Shown: positions 28,316 through 37,059 of the stretch, piece after piece
How positions within the stretch are numbered: position 1 is the stretch's first letter
Layout of the letters: each line of letters begins with the position of its first letter
Source of the DNA: an uncultured Clostridia bacterium
Lineage (GTDB): Bacteria; Bacillota; Clostridia; Christensenellales; Pumilibacteraceae
Assembly (NCBI GenBank): GCA_947066105.1
Contig: CAMSYM010000016.1
Coordinates: 1-55,130, forward strand
Direction of reading: 5' to 3'
Length of the DNA stretch: 55,130 bases
Position numbers and translations under genes: made by a program
Notes under the pieces: generated by a model
What the model was told of the DNA's origin: nothing
The model's database searches: none
Seen by the model: the letters and a program-made list of their open reading frames with translations, nothing else

Positions 28316-28466
28316 GTATACTCCCAAGTAGATAAAGCGGAAATTCTCAAAGGAAAACGATGGGATTAAAGCGCGTATCGAGAGGATCGGATTGCGCAGT
28401 CCGACTCGCCCGACTTTCGCATTTTGCATGTGGTGCGGGAGCAAAAATAAAAATAAGGAGAAATTT

Positions 28467-28721
28467 ATGAAGAAAGTGCCTTGGGGCATTATCATGGGAA
28501 TATGCGCCATGTTCGTCTTTTTTTTGACGGTGGGGCTTGTTGCCGTTCATTTGGGGCTTAACGGCATAGCCGAGCAAACAAACGAATCCATAGCGTTTTT
28601 GGGCGTATGGTACGAAGTGTTGATGTTTGTCTTCGATATCGTATTTGTTTTGGGCTTCGCCGGTTCTTTGACTATGTACATATTCAAGGAAAAAGGCAGA
28701 TTCGGGGAGGTGAACGCATAA
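28467..28721 (+). CDS. small two-helix membrane protein, module 3
   Basis: 84 residues from the ATG at 28467 (ribosome-binding site AAGGAG). Two transmembrane helices (about 5-30 and 47-72) flank GIAEQTNESIAFLGVWYEV. It is a shorter homologue of the protein at 2530: the membrane part is shared and the coiled-coil tail is absent. In both modules it stands directly before a GH3 gene of the TDA type; here the stop and the GH3 start overlap (TAATG). Family not recognised. The repeated pairing suggests a subunit, anchor or assembly factor for the GH3 protein. Confidence 0.75.
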   Translation: MKKVPWGIIMGICAMFVFFLTVGLVAVHLGLNGIAEQTNESIAFLGVWYEVLMFVFDIVFVLGFAGSLTMYIFKEKGRFGEVNA

Positions 28722-31700
28722 TGAACGATTTTGTTAAAAACAGAGTGTTTAAGCGTTCCATGTGGACGCTGTTGGCTGTATTTTTTGCGTTGATATTTAT
28801 AATTTTTCTTGTTGCAACGCCTATAACTCAACAGTATCAAATGTTCGTCGATCAGTTTTTCGGCGTGACTACGCGCAAACAACAGGTAAAGAGCGAAAGC
28901 TCCGATCCCGCGGATTATCAATACTACACGTCCGAATTTGCCAAAAAGGACGAAAACGGCAAATATTTGGTCGAAGAAAACAGGGGAGTCATGACGCAGG
29001 TATTGGATACCGACGCCATGCGCAAACATTCGGAGGACGTTGCGCGCCAAGCGGTAAGCGAAGGTACGGTCGTGCTTTGGAACAACGAGATCGACGCGGC
29101 TGCTCACACGAAAGCGTTGCCGCTCGCCAAGGGCAGTAAAATAAGTCCGTTCGGTATCGGCGTGACGAATTATCAATATCACGGAATAGGTAGCGGCAAG
29201 GTCGAACCGAGTAGCGAAGACAGACTCGACGTCGAAAAGGCGCTTACGCGCGACGGCGTCGGACTTAAACTCAATCCCGCGACTATGAGCGCCATACGCG
29301 CGGGCGAAAAGCAAGGGTATACGGTGTCCATGGGCGGCGTAAGCGATATTCCGTGGGATAAATACACGAGTACGGAAAAGAACAGCGTTGTAGCGTATAA
29401 GGACGCCGCGGTGTATATGATATGCCGTTATTTCGGCGAAGGTAGCGCCAATAAGGACGATCAGTGGAAAACGTCTTACGACGGCGACGGAAATATGTTT
29501 ACTTTGACCAAAGCCGAGTATTCCACGCTTACAGGATTGACGGAGCTGAGAAAGAGCGGCAAGATCAACAGGTTGATCGTAACGATCAATTCGCCTACGC
29601 CGTTCAATCTTAAAGGCTTCGATCAAAGCGGTATAGACGCGTGTCTTTGGATAGGATTCGGCGGCGAGATGGGTCCCGAATCGCTCGGCGACGTGCTTGT
29701 AGGCAATGTCGAGCCGTCCGGGCATCTTACCGATTCGTGGGCTTACGATATGTATTCCGCGCCCGCGGCATGGAACTTCGGCAATTTCAAATATTCGTCG
29801 TTGCCAGGCAACGCGCCCAAAGACCACAATGCGTATGTAATATATCAAGAGGGTATTTATGTCGGATACAAATACTACGAGACTCGTTACGAGGACGTCG
29901 TGCTGAAACGCGGCAATGCGGATAACGGCGTAGGCGGTATAATGAAAACCGACAAATGGGATTATAACAGCGAGCTTGCTTATTCCTTCGGATACGGCGC
30001 GGGCTACAACGACTACGAGTACAGTAACGTCAAGTTCGATAAAGACGGCGACGATTACAAGGTGAGCGTAACGGTCACGAATAAGGGAACTATGCCGGGC
30101 AAGGACGCGGTGCAGGTCTATTTGCAAAAGCCGTATACGAAATACGATATAGATAACGGCATCGAAAAGGCGGCTGTCGAACTTGTGGGCTTTGCAAAGA
30201 CCGAAGAGATAGCGCCCGGCGCTACCGACACCGTTACTATCACCGTACCCGAATACGAGTTCAAAAGCTACGACGCAAACGGTTACAAGACGTATATTTT
30301 GGAAGGCGGCGACTACTATCTTGCCGTAGGGCAGAGTTCGCACGACGCGCTCAACAACATACTCGCTCAAAAGGGCAAGAGTACCGTAGACGGCATGGAT
30401 TACAACGGTAAAGCGGAGTTCGTCAAAAAGTACAATTACGCCAAGACCGACGCCGTAAAATACAGCAAGGGCGTTAAAGCCGATATAACCAATCAATTCG
30501 ACGACGCAGATCTTTTGCGTAACGAAGAAATGAAAGAGTCGGTCGCGGCGCGCGGCTTTAAGTACTTGTCGCGCAACAACTGGCTCGGCACATGGTCGGG
30601 CGGTATATACGATCTTGCGCTCGTCGGCGAAAAGAACGAACAGCAGCTTATTTTCCAAAAAGATATTCCCAACGATCCGGAAGATGAAATGCCTATTTAC
30701 GGTACGGATACTTCCGAATTCGGACACTTGATGCTTGTACAGCTCAGAGGACTCGATTACGAGGATCCGCTGTGGGAAGATCTTCTCAATCAAATGACGT
30801 TCGAGCAACAGCAAAAGCTTATGCAAAGTTGCGCGGTAGCCGCTATCACCGATAAAGACGAAAACAGCATAATGTCGCCCGGCATCAATCAGCAAGACGG
30901 ACCGATGGGCGTTCGCAATACGCGTTTCGCGTTGCCGTCCAATCCCGTCAATGCCTGCACGTTCAACGTAGAACTTATGCACGAGCTCGGCGTCGTTTTC
31001 GGCACGGAAATGCTTGCAAAAGGCTGGGGCGGCGTTTACGGGCTTGCTTGCAACACGCATCGCACGCCTTGGGGCGGAAGAGCTTACGAGTATTACAGTG
31101 AGGACGGTTTCCTTACGGGCAGGATAAGCAGCGCCGAAACAAAGGGCATGCGCGAGATGGGCGTTATACTGTATACCAAACACTTCGCGCTCAACGATCA
31201 AGAGATGAACCGCGGGATAGGCGTAAATACTTGGTCCAACGAGCAAGCTATCCGCGAGCTCTATCTCAAAGCTTTTGAAACGTCTATTTTGGAAGGCGGT
31301 TGCAACGGACTTATGACTTCGTATAACGCGATAGGCACGACGTGGGCAGGCTCGCACGAAGGACTGTTGACTAACGTTTTGCGCAAGGAATGGGGCTTTA
31401 ACGGCATTACCATCACCGATGCTTGCGGAACCAACGCTTATATGGGCGGCGCACCGAGCGTATTGGCGTATGCCAATCTCGCAGGGCAGGACGCTTGGAT
31501 GGGCAATTTCCCCGTCGGCGCGCTCGATTCGTATTATAACAATAATAATGCTACGGTATGTTTGGCTGTACGCGAATCGGCGCACAGAATACTTTATACC
31601 CAACTCCATTCGCTCATGATGAACGGCATTTCCGCCGACACGAGATTTATAGAAGTCGTTCCCGGTTGGGAAACGGGATTGCTTGCGATAAAAATAGTAT

Positions 31701-31801
31701 CCGGCATTTTGATGGGTTTGTGTCTCGGCATGGTCGCCGCGTCTTGGGCGATCTGGTACCTTGGCAAAAAACAAGAAGGCAATCAACCTAAGGAGGGTTA
31801 A
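28721..31801 (+). CDS. membrane-anchored, domain-permuted GH3 glycosidase, module 3
   Basis: 1026 residues when started at the ATG 28721, which follows GGGGAGG at 28704-28710 and overlaps the previous stop; the frame is open further upstream but only as a shadow of the small membrane-protein gene. TM1 about 12-35; GH3 sandwich domain (about 100-430, TVVLWNNE); FnIII-like domain (about 440-550); GH3 barrel (about 690-960) with QQDGPMGVRN, YTKHFALNDQEMNR and candidate nucleophile D900 in TITDACG; C-terminal TM about 987-1012. It is closest to GH3-1 (shared YQEGIYVGYKYYETRYEDV stretch), but ends where GH3-1 continues into its binding modules. The binding function appears to sit on the lipoprotein encoded next. 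Confidence 0.88.
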   Translation: MNDFVKNRVFKRSMWTLLAVFFALIFIIFLVATPITQQYQMFVDQFFGVTTRKQQVKSESSDPADYQYYTSEFAKKDENGKYLVEENRGVMTQVLDTDAMRKHSEDVARQAVSEGTVVLWNNEIDAAAHTKALPLAKGSKISPFGIGVTNYQYHGIGSGKVEPSSEDRLDVEKALTRDGVGLKLNPATMSAIRAGEKQGYTVSMGGVSDIPWDKYTSTEKNSVVAYKDAAVYMICRYFGEGSANKDDQWKTSYDGDGNMFTLTKAEYSTLTGLTELRKSGKINRLIVTINSPTPFNLKGFDQSGIDACLWIGFGGEMGPESLGDVLVGNVEPSGHLTDSWAYDMYSAPAAWNFGNFKYSSLPGNAPKDHNAYVIYQEGIYVGYKYYETRYEDVVLKRGNADNGVGGIMKTDKWDYNSELAYSFGYGAGYNDYEYSNVKFDKDGDDYKVSVTVTNKGTMPGKDAVQVYLQKPYTKYDIDNGIEKAAVELVGFAKTEEIAPGATDTVTITVPEYEFKSYDANGYKTYILEGGDYYLAVGQSSHDALNNILAQKGKSTVDGMDYNGKAEFVKKYNYAKTDAVKYSKGVKADITNQFDDADLLRNEEMKESVAARGFKYLSRNNWLGTWSGGIYDLALVGEKNEQQLIFQKDIPNDPEDEMPIYGTDTSEFGHLMLVQLRGLDYEDPLWEDLLNQMTFEQQQKLMQSCAVAAITDKDENSIMSPGINQQDGPMGVRNTRFALPSNPVNACTFNVELMHELGVVFGTEMLAKGWGGVYGLACNTHRTPWGGRAYEYYSEDGFLTGRISSAETKGMREMGVILYTKHFALNDQEMNRGIGVNTWSNEQAIRELYLKAFETSILEGGCNGLMTSYNAIGTTWAGSHEGLLTNVLRKEWGFNGITITDACGTNAYMGGAPSVLAYANLAGQDAWMGNFPVGALDSYYNNNNATVCLAVRESAHRILYTQLHSLMMNGISADTRFIEVVPGWETGLLAIKIVSGILMGLCLGMVAASWAIWYLGKKQEGNQPKEG

Positions 31802-33433
31802 ATGATGAAAAAAAGTGCAAAAATAATGAGCGTTATACTTTCGCTCGCCATGGGCATGTCGGTATTTTCGCTGACCGCGTGCGGCGAAACCGAGCCTAAG
31901 CCCGAACCGCCGAATCCGCCCGAGCCGCCCGCGCATACGCATACATTCGATATGAATAAGTGGGAGAGCGACGAGAGCGAGCATTGGCACCCTGCTACTT
32001 GCGAACACAAGACCGAAAAGAACGGCGTCGAGGAACATGATACGGAAGGAACCGACAGCGGCTGTTCGGTATGTGAACGTCCGCATGTTCACACCTTTGC
32101 GGAAGAATGGACATACGACGAGGCTGAAAGACCGGGCAAACATTGGCACGCCGCCACGTGCATTCACTTCGCTCTCATAGACGGCGAAGCCGATCACGTA
32201 ATGGAAAATCACGCGTGTACCGTTTGCGGTTACGAGGAACACGTACATACCTTTGCTTCCGAATGGTCTACAAGCTCGTACGCGCATTGGAAAGCGGCGA
32301 CGTGCGCCGGCGATAAAGCGGACGACGTAAATATATATGCCGATGATTCCGGAAGACATACGTATGATGCAGACAATAAATGTACCGTTTGCGACTATCG
32401 GCATACACACTCCAAAGATACCGATTATTGGATGGTCGACGAAACTTCGCATTGGCACGGGTACAATTGCGAACATGCGAATACTTTGACGGATAAACCC
32501 GATTTGGCAAATCACGATACTAACGGAAAGAACGGCGCATGTACTGTCTGCGGTTGGTTACCGATAGTTGAGACTCCGGAAAAGGATGCGGAAAATAACG
32601 TGATCAACGGTCATGTCCATTCGTTCAAATGGGAAGCAAGCCCCGATTATCATTGGAAGCGTATAGTTTGCGACTGGATGAAAAGCAACGGTTGCAAGTC
32701 GTGCGACAAAGGATATTACGCTCACACTCCGAAAGTTTACGATTTGACAGAGCATGTATTCAACGAAAAAGGCGCGTGTGAGTGCGGCTATCAATACAGT
32801 TCGTGGACTTACGCTACCGCCGATTGCATCGAGTGCGAAACGTGCGGCGGCTGCATAAAAACCGTTTGCGATCACGAAAACGAAGCCGAACATAAAAAGT
32901 GCGGGCATAAACACGGCGCCGACGCAAAGACGGTAACTCTCGAAGCCGAAAACGGCTTTTTGTGGAAAACCGATAATAGCAAACCGGGAATTTCCGATTA
33001 TACCGGCGGTAAGCGTGACGGCATAGCGATAGATAATAAAGTAAACGTCAGTTGGACTATAACCGTAAACAAAGCGACTACCGTTACGCTCAGACTGCGT
33101 TGCACGCGAAGAGAGGGCGGCGCGTTTGAAAACAGCGGTACGGTAACGGTCAACGGTGTCGAGCTTACAACAAAAACCACGATGGCTCAACCGACAGCTA
33201 AGATGGAAGATGCTAAGTGCAATCCCGCATGGCTTACGTTCGGGTGTATAGAGCTTAAAGCGGGTGAGAACGTTATAGAGATAACCCAAACCGGCGAAGG
33301 GTTCAATCTCGACAAGATAGAGCTTATAACCGCCGCAGACGTGACGATCGATCATACTCCGATCGATAACGCATGGCTTACCGTGCTCAAACAAAACGTT
33401 CCGATCCCCCGCGAGATAAAGCCGCAGGAATAA
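31802..33433 (+). CDS. His/Cys-rich repeat lipoprotein with C-terminal CBM-like domain
   Basis: 543 residues. A lipoprotein signal ends at SLTAC (Cys about 27), followed by a Pro/Glu linker. Five to six repeats of about 50-60 residues follow, each with HxHxF, a Trp, HWHxATC and CxVCGx (about 38-330); the four Cys/His positions suggest metal binding, probably zinc, which is inference. A Cys-rich spacer CIECETCGGC resembles those between the binding modules of GH3-1. Residues about 375-515 form an EAENGF...FNLDKIELI carbohydrate-binding-like domain. ATG codons at 31802 and 31805 are both possible; the second is better spaced from AGGAGG at 31791-31796. Last gene of the module 3 operon. Confidence 0.8.
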   Translation: MMKKSAKIMSVILSLAMGMSVFSLTACGETEPKPEPPNPPEPPAHTHTFDMNKWESDESEHWHPATCEHKTEKNGVEEHDTEGTDSGCSVCERPHVHTFAEEWTYDEAERPGKHWHAATCIHFALIDGEADHVMENHACTVCGYEEHVHTFASEWSTSSYAHWKAATCAGDKADDVNIYADDSGRHTYDADNKCTVCDYRHTHSKDTDYWMVDETSHWHGYNCEHANTLTDKPDLANHDTNGKNGACTVCGWLPIVETPEKDAENNVINGHVHSFKWEASPDYHWKRIVCDWMKSNGCKSCDKGYYAHTPKVYDLTEHVFNEKGACECGYQYSSWTYATADCIECETCGGCIKTVCDHENEAEHKKCGHKHGADAKTVTLEAENGFLWKTDNSKPGISDYTGGKRDGIAIDNKVNVSWTITVNKATTVTLRLRCTRREGGAFENSGTVTVNGVELTTKTTMAQPTAKMEDAKCNPAWLTFGCIELKAGENVIEITQTGEGFNLDKIELITAADVTIDHTPIDNAWLTVLKQNVPIPREIKPQE

Positions 33434-33477
33434 CGATCCGATCGTATAGATCGACATAACAGACAAAAACACAAAAC

Positions 33478-33508
33478 AAGGACTCGAAAAAATCGGGTCC
33501 TTTGTTTG
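33478..33508 (+). terminator. terminator after module 3
   Basis: AAGGACTCGA (33478-33487) pairs with TCGGGTCCTT (33493-33502), followed by a T-rich stretch. It lies between convergent genes. Confidence 0.75.
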
Positions 33509-33529
33509 TTGCATGAAAATGCGCGGATA

Positions 33530-33964
33530 TCATATCGTATGCTTATCGCGTTTGCCGCCGTAGTCGGACGCCGTAATGTACAAGAACACCGTGCCGAGAA
33601 AAAGCACTGTGTCATCGGGCTTGTCGTGATGCGGCATTTTAAGCGTCGGCACGGAAACTTGCGAAACGCCGTATCCGTCGTTGAACATTTGTTCGGGCGG
33701 ATGGGGTAAGCCGTTCAACGTATCGCGAACGTCGGTGGATATGCGCTTTGCCGACGTTTGTTCTATGTCGGCAAGAATTTTATACGCATTGCCCGCGCCG
33801 TTTATGCCGCGCGACAGCAGTATCACGCAATTGCGCAGTCGACGGTAGCCGAGCGTTGCGCGGTCAAGCGTAAAGCACGACAAAAACATATCGGCGCGCA
33901 TGTTGGTTTGTGCGTCGTTCAGCATTGCGCAGTATTCGTCGGTCTTATCGGTCGTCATCGTCAT
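33530..33964 (-). CDS. small protein with Spo0A-C-like helical core
   Basis: 144 residues. The segment from about 35 to 100 (LGYRRLRNCVILL, a short linker, AYKILADIEQTSAKRISTDVRDTLN) follows the pattern of the Spo0A DNA-binding domain (GY-YLREAI..., KVLYP-IA, T--RVERAIRHAI), but the match is by eye and weak. There is no receiver domain. Start codons at 33964 and 33958 are both possible, without a Shine-Dalgarno site. The start overlaps the end of the recombinase gene by 20 nt, so it is probably translated by coupling. It could be a small DNA-binding regulator of the recombinase; otherwise hypothetical. Confidence 0.5.
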   Translation of the reverse strand: MTMTTDKTDEYCAMLNDAQTNMRADMFLSCFTLDRATLGYRRLRNCVILLSRGINGAGNAYKILADIEQTSAKRISTDVRDTLNGLPHPPEQMFNDGYGVSQVSVPTLKMPHHDKPDDTVLFLGTVFLYITASDYGGKRDKHTI

Positions 33965-35048
33965 TTTCGGGATCGTCGGTTATCGGCTCGTTCTCGCGGT
34001 CGCGCAGTTTTACTTTGTTTACCACGTCGCGACGTATCTCGTCGGACATGGCGGCGTAATGCTTGCGCGTGGTGTTAACGTCTTTATGTCCCAAAACGTC
34101 CGCAACGACGAATATGTCGTGTGTTTCGCGGTACAGCGTCGTGCCGTAAGTACTGCGAAGCTTGTGCGGCGTTATTTTTTTGAACGGCGCGGCGATCTTG
34201 GCGTATTTTTTGACCATCATTTCGACTGCGCGCGGCGTCATGCGCGTGCCCTTGCTCGATATAAACAGCGCGTTGCGATCCGTCACGCGTTTGCCGAACG
34301 GTGTTTGTTCGAGTATTTGTTCGTCCAACCAATCGAGATAGCGTCGCAGGCTGTCGGCTACTTCGTCCGAAAAATACAGTATGGACGTGCTTCCGCCTTT
34401 GCGCGTTACGACAAAGCTGTTGTCCGAAAAATCTATGTCGTTGCGGTCAAGCCCGACGCACTCGCTTATACGTATGCCCGTACCCAAAAACAGCGACAGC
34501 ATCGCTTCGTCGCGCACCGCCGTTTTTTCGTGAAAGCTTTTTTGTCTGCCTTGCAGTTTGTCGCCGTTTTCGGCTTCGTCGAGAATATCCGCCACTTCGT
34601 TGACGTCCAACCGTATTATCGGTTTTTCGTGGATCTTGGGCGAATCCACCTTTGTCATTACGTCGTTTGCGAGCTTTTCCTTTTTGTAAAAGTATTTGAA
34701 CATCGCGCGGAGCGACGACACCTTGCGCTCCTTGGCGTGTTCTTTGCAGGCGTGTTTTTTTCCGTCGAGCGTGTACGACGACAAATAATCGATAAACGCT
34801 TCCACGTCGGTGGGGGTGACGTCGGCGAGATCGTCGAGAGTGAGTTCGACGGGCTGTTTGCCCCTAAACACTCTGCGCGTCAGATAATCGCAAAAGACCC
34901 GAATATCCCGCAGGTATCCGAGTCTTGTCAGCGGCATCGTTCGCATGGATATTCCTACGTTGAACTGCCGAGCGAAGTCGGGAAGCACGTCCAAAATATC
35001 GTCAATTTGCGACAGCGTTTTTTCGTTTCTTTGGTCGAAGTAATTCAT
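33945..35048 (-). CDS. tyrosine site-specific recombinase
   Basis: 367 residues from the ATG at 35048 (a TTG lies two codons earlier). An N-terminal SAM-like core-binding domain (about 25-140) is followed by the catalytic domain. Visible catalytic residues are the first Arg in GTGIRISECVGL, the His-x-x-Arg box HKLRSTYGT, the His in LGHKDVNTT and the nucleophile Tyr in RKHY. The ending is acidic (DDPENDDDD). It resembles XerC/XerD but the neighbourhood is not that of a housekeeping xer gene; no phage or integrative element genes are nearby. It may be a stand-alone integrase remnant or an invertase. Located 67 nt downstream of padR on the same strand. Confidence 0.85.
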   Translation of the reverse strand: MNYFDQRNEKTLSQIDDILDVLPDFARQFNVGISMRTMPLTRLGYLRDIRVFCDYLTRRVFRGKQPVELTLDDLADVTPTDVEAFIDYLSSYTLDGKKHACKEHAKERKVSSLRAMFKYFYKKEKLANDVMTKVDSPKIHEKPIIRLDVNEVADILDEAENGDKLQGRQKSFHEKTAVRDEAMLSLFLGTGIRISECVGLDRNDIDFSDNSFVVTRKGGSTSILYFSDEVADSLRRYLDWLDEQILEQTPFGKRVTDRNALFISSKGTRMTPRAVEMMVKKYAKIAAPFKKITPHKLRSTYGTTLYRETHDIFVVADVLGHKDVNTTRKHYAAMSDEIRRDVVNKVKLRDRENEPITDDPENDDDDR

Positions 35049-35115
35049 AATCAATGCGCGATCCGTATTGCGGTCGTTTTATAAACAAGCCCCGATCACT
35101 CATCGCGGTAATCGC

Positions 35116-36771
35116 TTATTCCACGGCGTAATTGCCCGATTGCAACAGCGTCATGAAAATTATTTTTCCGATCGGTATGAACATCGCGTAGGCGAGCGGT
35201 ATTATAAGCGACGGCAAGTACGCATACGAGAATCCGACGGGCATGCCCCAAATAAGATTGACGCAGTATATAACGACCGCCACCTGTATCATGATGATAC
35301 AGCGAATGAATATCGAAAAATTAAAATTGATGTTTATGCGTTTGCGTTTGTCGGGTTCGCCCGCATAGCAAATGACGGCTATTATAAACATTACTATCGG
35401 CAAAAGTCCCGCCGCCATGTACAGCAAATAATCGTAAGGCATGCGCATTTTGAGCCCCGTATAGAACGTAAGGAACAACGTAAGACCTATTATGAACATC
35501 GCCGCGCACATGACGGTATAGTGCGTCATCATAAGGCGGTTGCTGTAATAATAATACTTATGCGCGTATTGCTTGGCGGAATTGTTGTGCGCCGATATCT
35601 GCACTTCGTTGCCGAGATCGCGCGCCGACGTTTTTACGCGGACGAACTGCTTGTCCGCTTCGGTCTCGACCGCCGCTTGCTCGGTAACCGGCTGTTGCTC
35701 GGCTATCGGCTCGCGCACGTCGGGCGCGGCAATTTCCAACCGCTCCACAAGATCGGAAAGCACCGTTTTGTATTCGCGTCGCGCGACGCTCTCGTCGGGG
35801 TCGGGGAATCCGATATTGGATACCGTTCCCGCTTGCTGTTTGGGCGCGGGCGGGGGAGCTTGCGTAACGGGCGCGGCTTGTTTGCTCTGCGCGACAGCAG
35901 GCACGGGATCGGGCGCTTTCGCGGGCGCGGGCGGGGAATAACGATGCACGTCGCTCGGCGGCGTCGCTTGTTGCGCGCGCTCGTGCGGCGGCTCGGTAAA
36001 GCCCGTTTTGCCGTGAGCGTCCGAATAGCTTTCGCCGTGTTCCGCTTGATAGTATTTTTCTATGATCGACCGCGGGTCTGTCGGCTCGCGTGCCGACGGC
36101 ACTTCGTAAGCGGGCGTGGCGACCTGTTCCGCCGTATCGGTTTCGTTAAGCACGATCGCTCCCGACAGTGTGTCTTGTTCTTGCTCGTCGTCCGCAAGGC
36201 TTTCGGCGAGCGACACCATATCTTCGAAAAATCCGTCGTCGCGTTCGTCGGTCGCGGCGTGAACGTCGTTTGCCGTTTTGTCGCTTTCCGCAGGCGTTTC
36301 GACGGACTCGATCGAAGTTTGCGCTTGTTGCACGGGCGGGGCTTCCTGTTTTTTGCGTTTGGGGCGGGGCGCTCGGCGCTTGGAAACGGAGTACGTTTCG
36401 TCCTCGACGTCCGAATAATCGTCCTGTTGCAAAAATACGGGATCGCCGCCCGTTATAAGTCCGCCGAACAAAGCGCTCGCGCGCTCGAATTCGTTTTTGT
36501 ATTTTAAAAACACTTCCTTCCCGCTTTCGGTAAGAGTGTAGTACTTGCGTCTGCCGCCGTCCGATTCCGAAGAATCCCAATACGACGAAACAAACCCTTG
36601 TTTTTCCAAGCGTTTGAGACATGCGTAAACGGTGGGTTGCTTTATCTCCCACTGCCCGTCGCCGCGCGAGTTGATCTGTTTTATCAGATCGTAGCCGTAA
36701 CGGTCGCCTTCGTACAATACTTTAAGGATTATAGTATCGACATTTCCGCGAATTAAGTCGCTTTCAGCCAT
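35116..36771 (-). CDS. membrane-tethered PadR-family regulator
   Basis: 551 residues. The N-terminus (1-95) is a PadR winged helix: LIRGNVDTIILKVLYEGDRYGYDL, the Q-PTVYACLKRLEKQGFV recognition region, and the wing GGRRKYYTLTESG. A long Pro/Ala/Glu-rich disordered linker (about 110-400) follows. The C-terminus (about 405-551) has four to five transmembrane helices beginning at MMTHYTVMCAAMFIIG. Typical PadR regulators are 100-180 residues and soluble, so this is an unusual membrane-bound form that could sense an envelope signal. It has a good GAGG ribosome-binding site. It is divergent from the giant surface-protein gene, whose promoter region has a candidate operator, so repression of that gene and autorepression are the likely roles. 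Confidence 0.8.
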   Translation of the reverse strand: MAESDLIRGNVDTIILKVLYEGDRYGYDLIKQINSRGDGQWEIKQPTVYACLKRLEKQGFVSSYWDSSESDGGRRKYYTLTESGKEVFLKYKNEFERASALFGGLITGGDPVFLQQDDYSDVEDETYSVSKRRAPRPKRKKQEAPPVQQAQTSIESVETPAESDKTANDVHAATDERDDGFFEDMVSLAESLADDEQEQDTLSGAIVLNETDTAEQVATPAYEVPSAREPTDPRSIIEKYYQAEHGESYSDAHGKTGFTEPPHERAQQATPPSDVHRYSPPAPAKAPDPVPAVAQSKQAAPVTQAPPPAPKQQAGTVSNIGFPDPDESVARREYKTVLSDLVERLEIAAPDVREPIAEQQPVTEQAAVETEADKQFVRVKTSARDLGNEVQISAHNNSAKQYAHKYYYYSNRLMMTHYTVMCAAMFIIGLTLFLTFYTGLKMRMPYDYLLYMAAGLLPIVMFIIAVICYAGEPDKRKRININFNFSIFIRCIIMIQVAVVIYCVNLIWGMPVGFSYAYLPSLIIPLAYAMFIPIGKIIFMTLLQSGNYAVE

Positions 36772-36786
36772 TCGTAGTTCCTCGCA

Positions 36787-36824
36787 ATTGCATATATTGT
36801 ACTATATAATTGCCGTTATGTCAA
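36787..36824 (-). promoter_or_regulatory. padR promoter with overlapping dyad
   Basis: On the minus strand TTGACA (36819-36824) and TACAAT (36796-36801), 17-bp spacer. An A/T-rich imperfect dyad GCAATT...AATTGC (about 36785-36813) with TTGTACTATA covers the -10, as expected for autoregulation by a PadR protein. Confidence 0.6.
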
Positions 36825-36969
36825 TGTTTTTTTGCGTTTTGCTCCATACAAATTGGCTCGCTCGCCGTCGCATAAGGTATTTTGATGTCGAACGTTCTCT
36901 TTAAAAAGGCGTATCGATGCGTTCGATCGCTAAAATTTTCGTCCGTGTCGATTTTTTGCCTTAAAAGTA

Positions 36970-36998
36970 TTGACAAATTATGAACAAATTGTTAATAT
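36970..36998 (+). promoter_or_regulatory. promoter of the giant surface-protein gene
   Basis: TTGACA (36970-36975) and TAATAT (36993-36998), 17-bp spacer. Confidence 0.65.
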
Positions 36999-37033
36999 TA
37001 TTGTGTATACATATACAATTATGAACAAATTGT
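36976..37033. promoter_or_regulatory. direct repeats and palindrome around the giant-gene promoter
   Basis: AATTATGAACAAATTGT occurs exactly at 36976-36992 and 37017-37033, 41 bp apart (about four helical turns), flanking the -10 and start. Between them lies the near-palindrome TTGTGTATACATATACAA (37001-37018), close to PadR-type ATGT/ACAT operators and sharing TTGT-N-TATA with the padR promoter dyad. Binding by PadR is inference. Confidence 0.45.
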
Positions 37034-37059
37034 AAACAAGGTACTTACTCGCGAGGTAT

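Noticed and set aside
28547-32515. Very long open frames on the strand opposite GH3-3 (over 1300 codons), and similar ones opposite GH3-1, the 18641 lipoprotein and the giant gene.
   Set aside because: They are shadows of codon bias in the real genes: Arg/His/Val-rich, without domains, signal peptides or ribosome-binding sites, and they run across gene boundaries.
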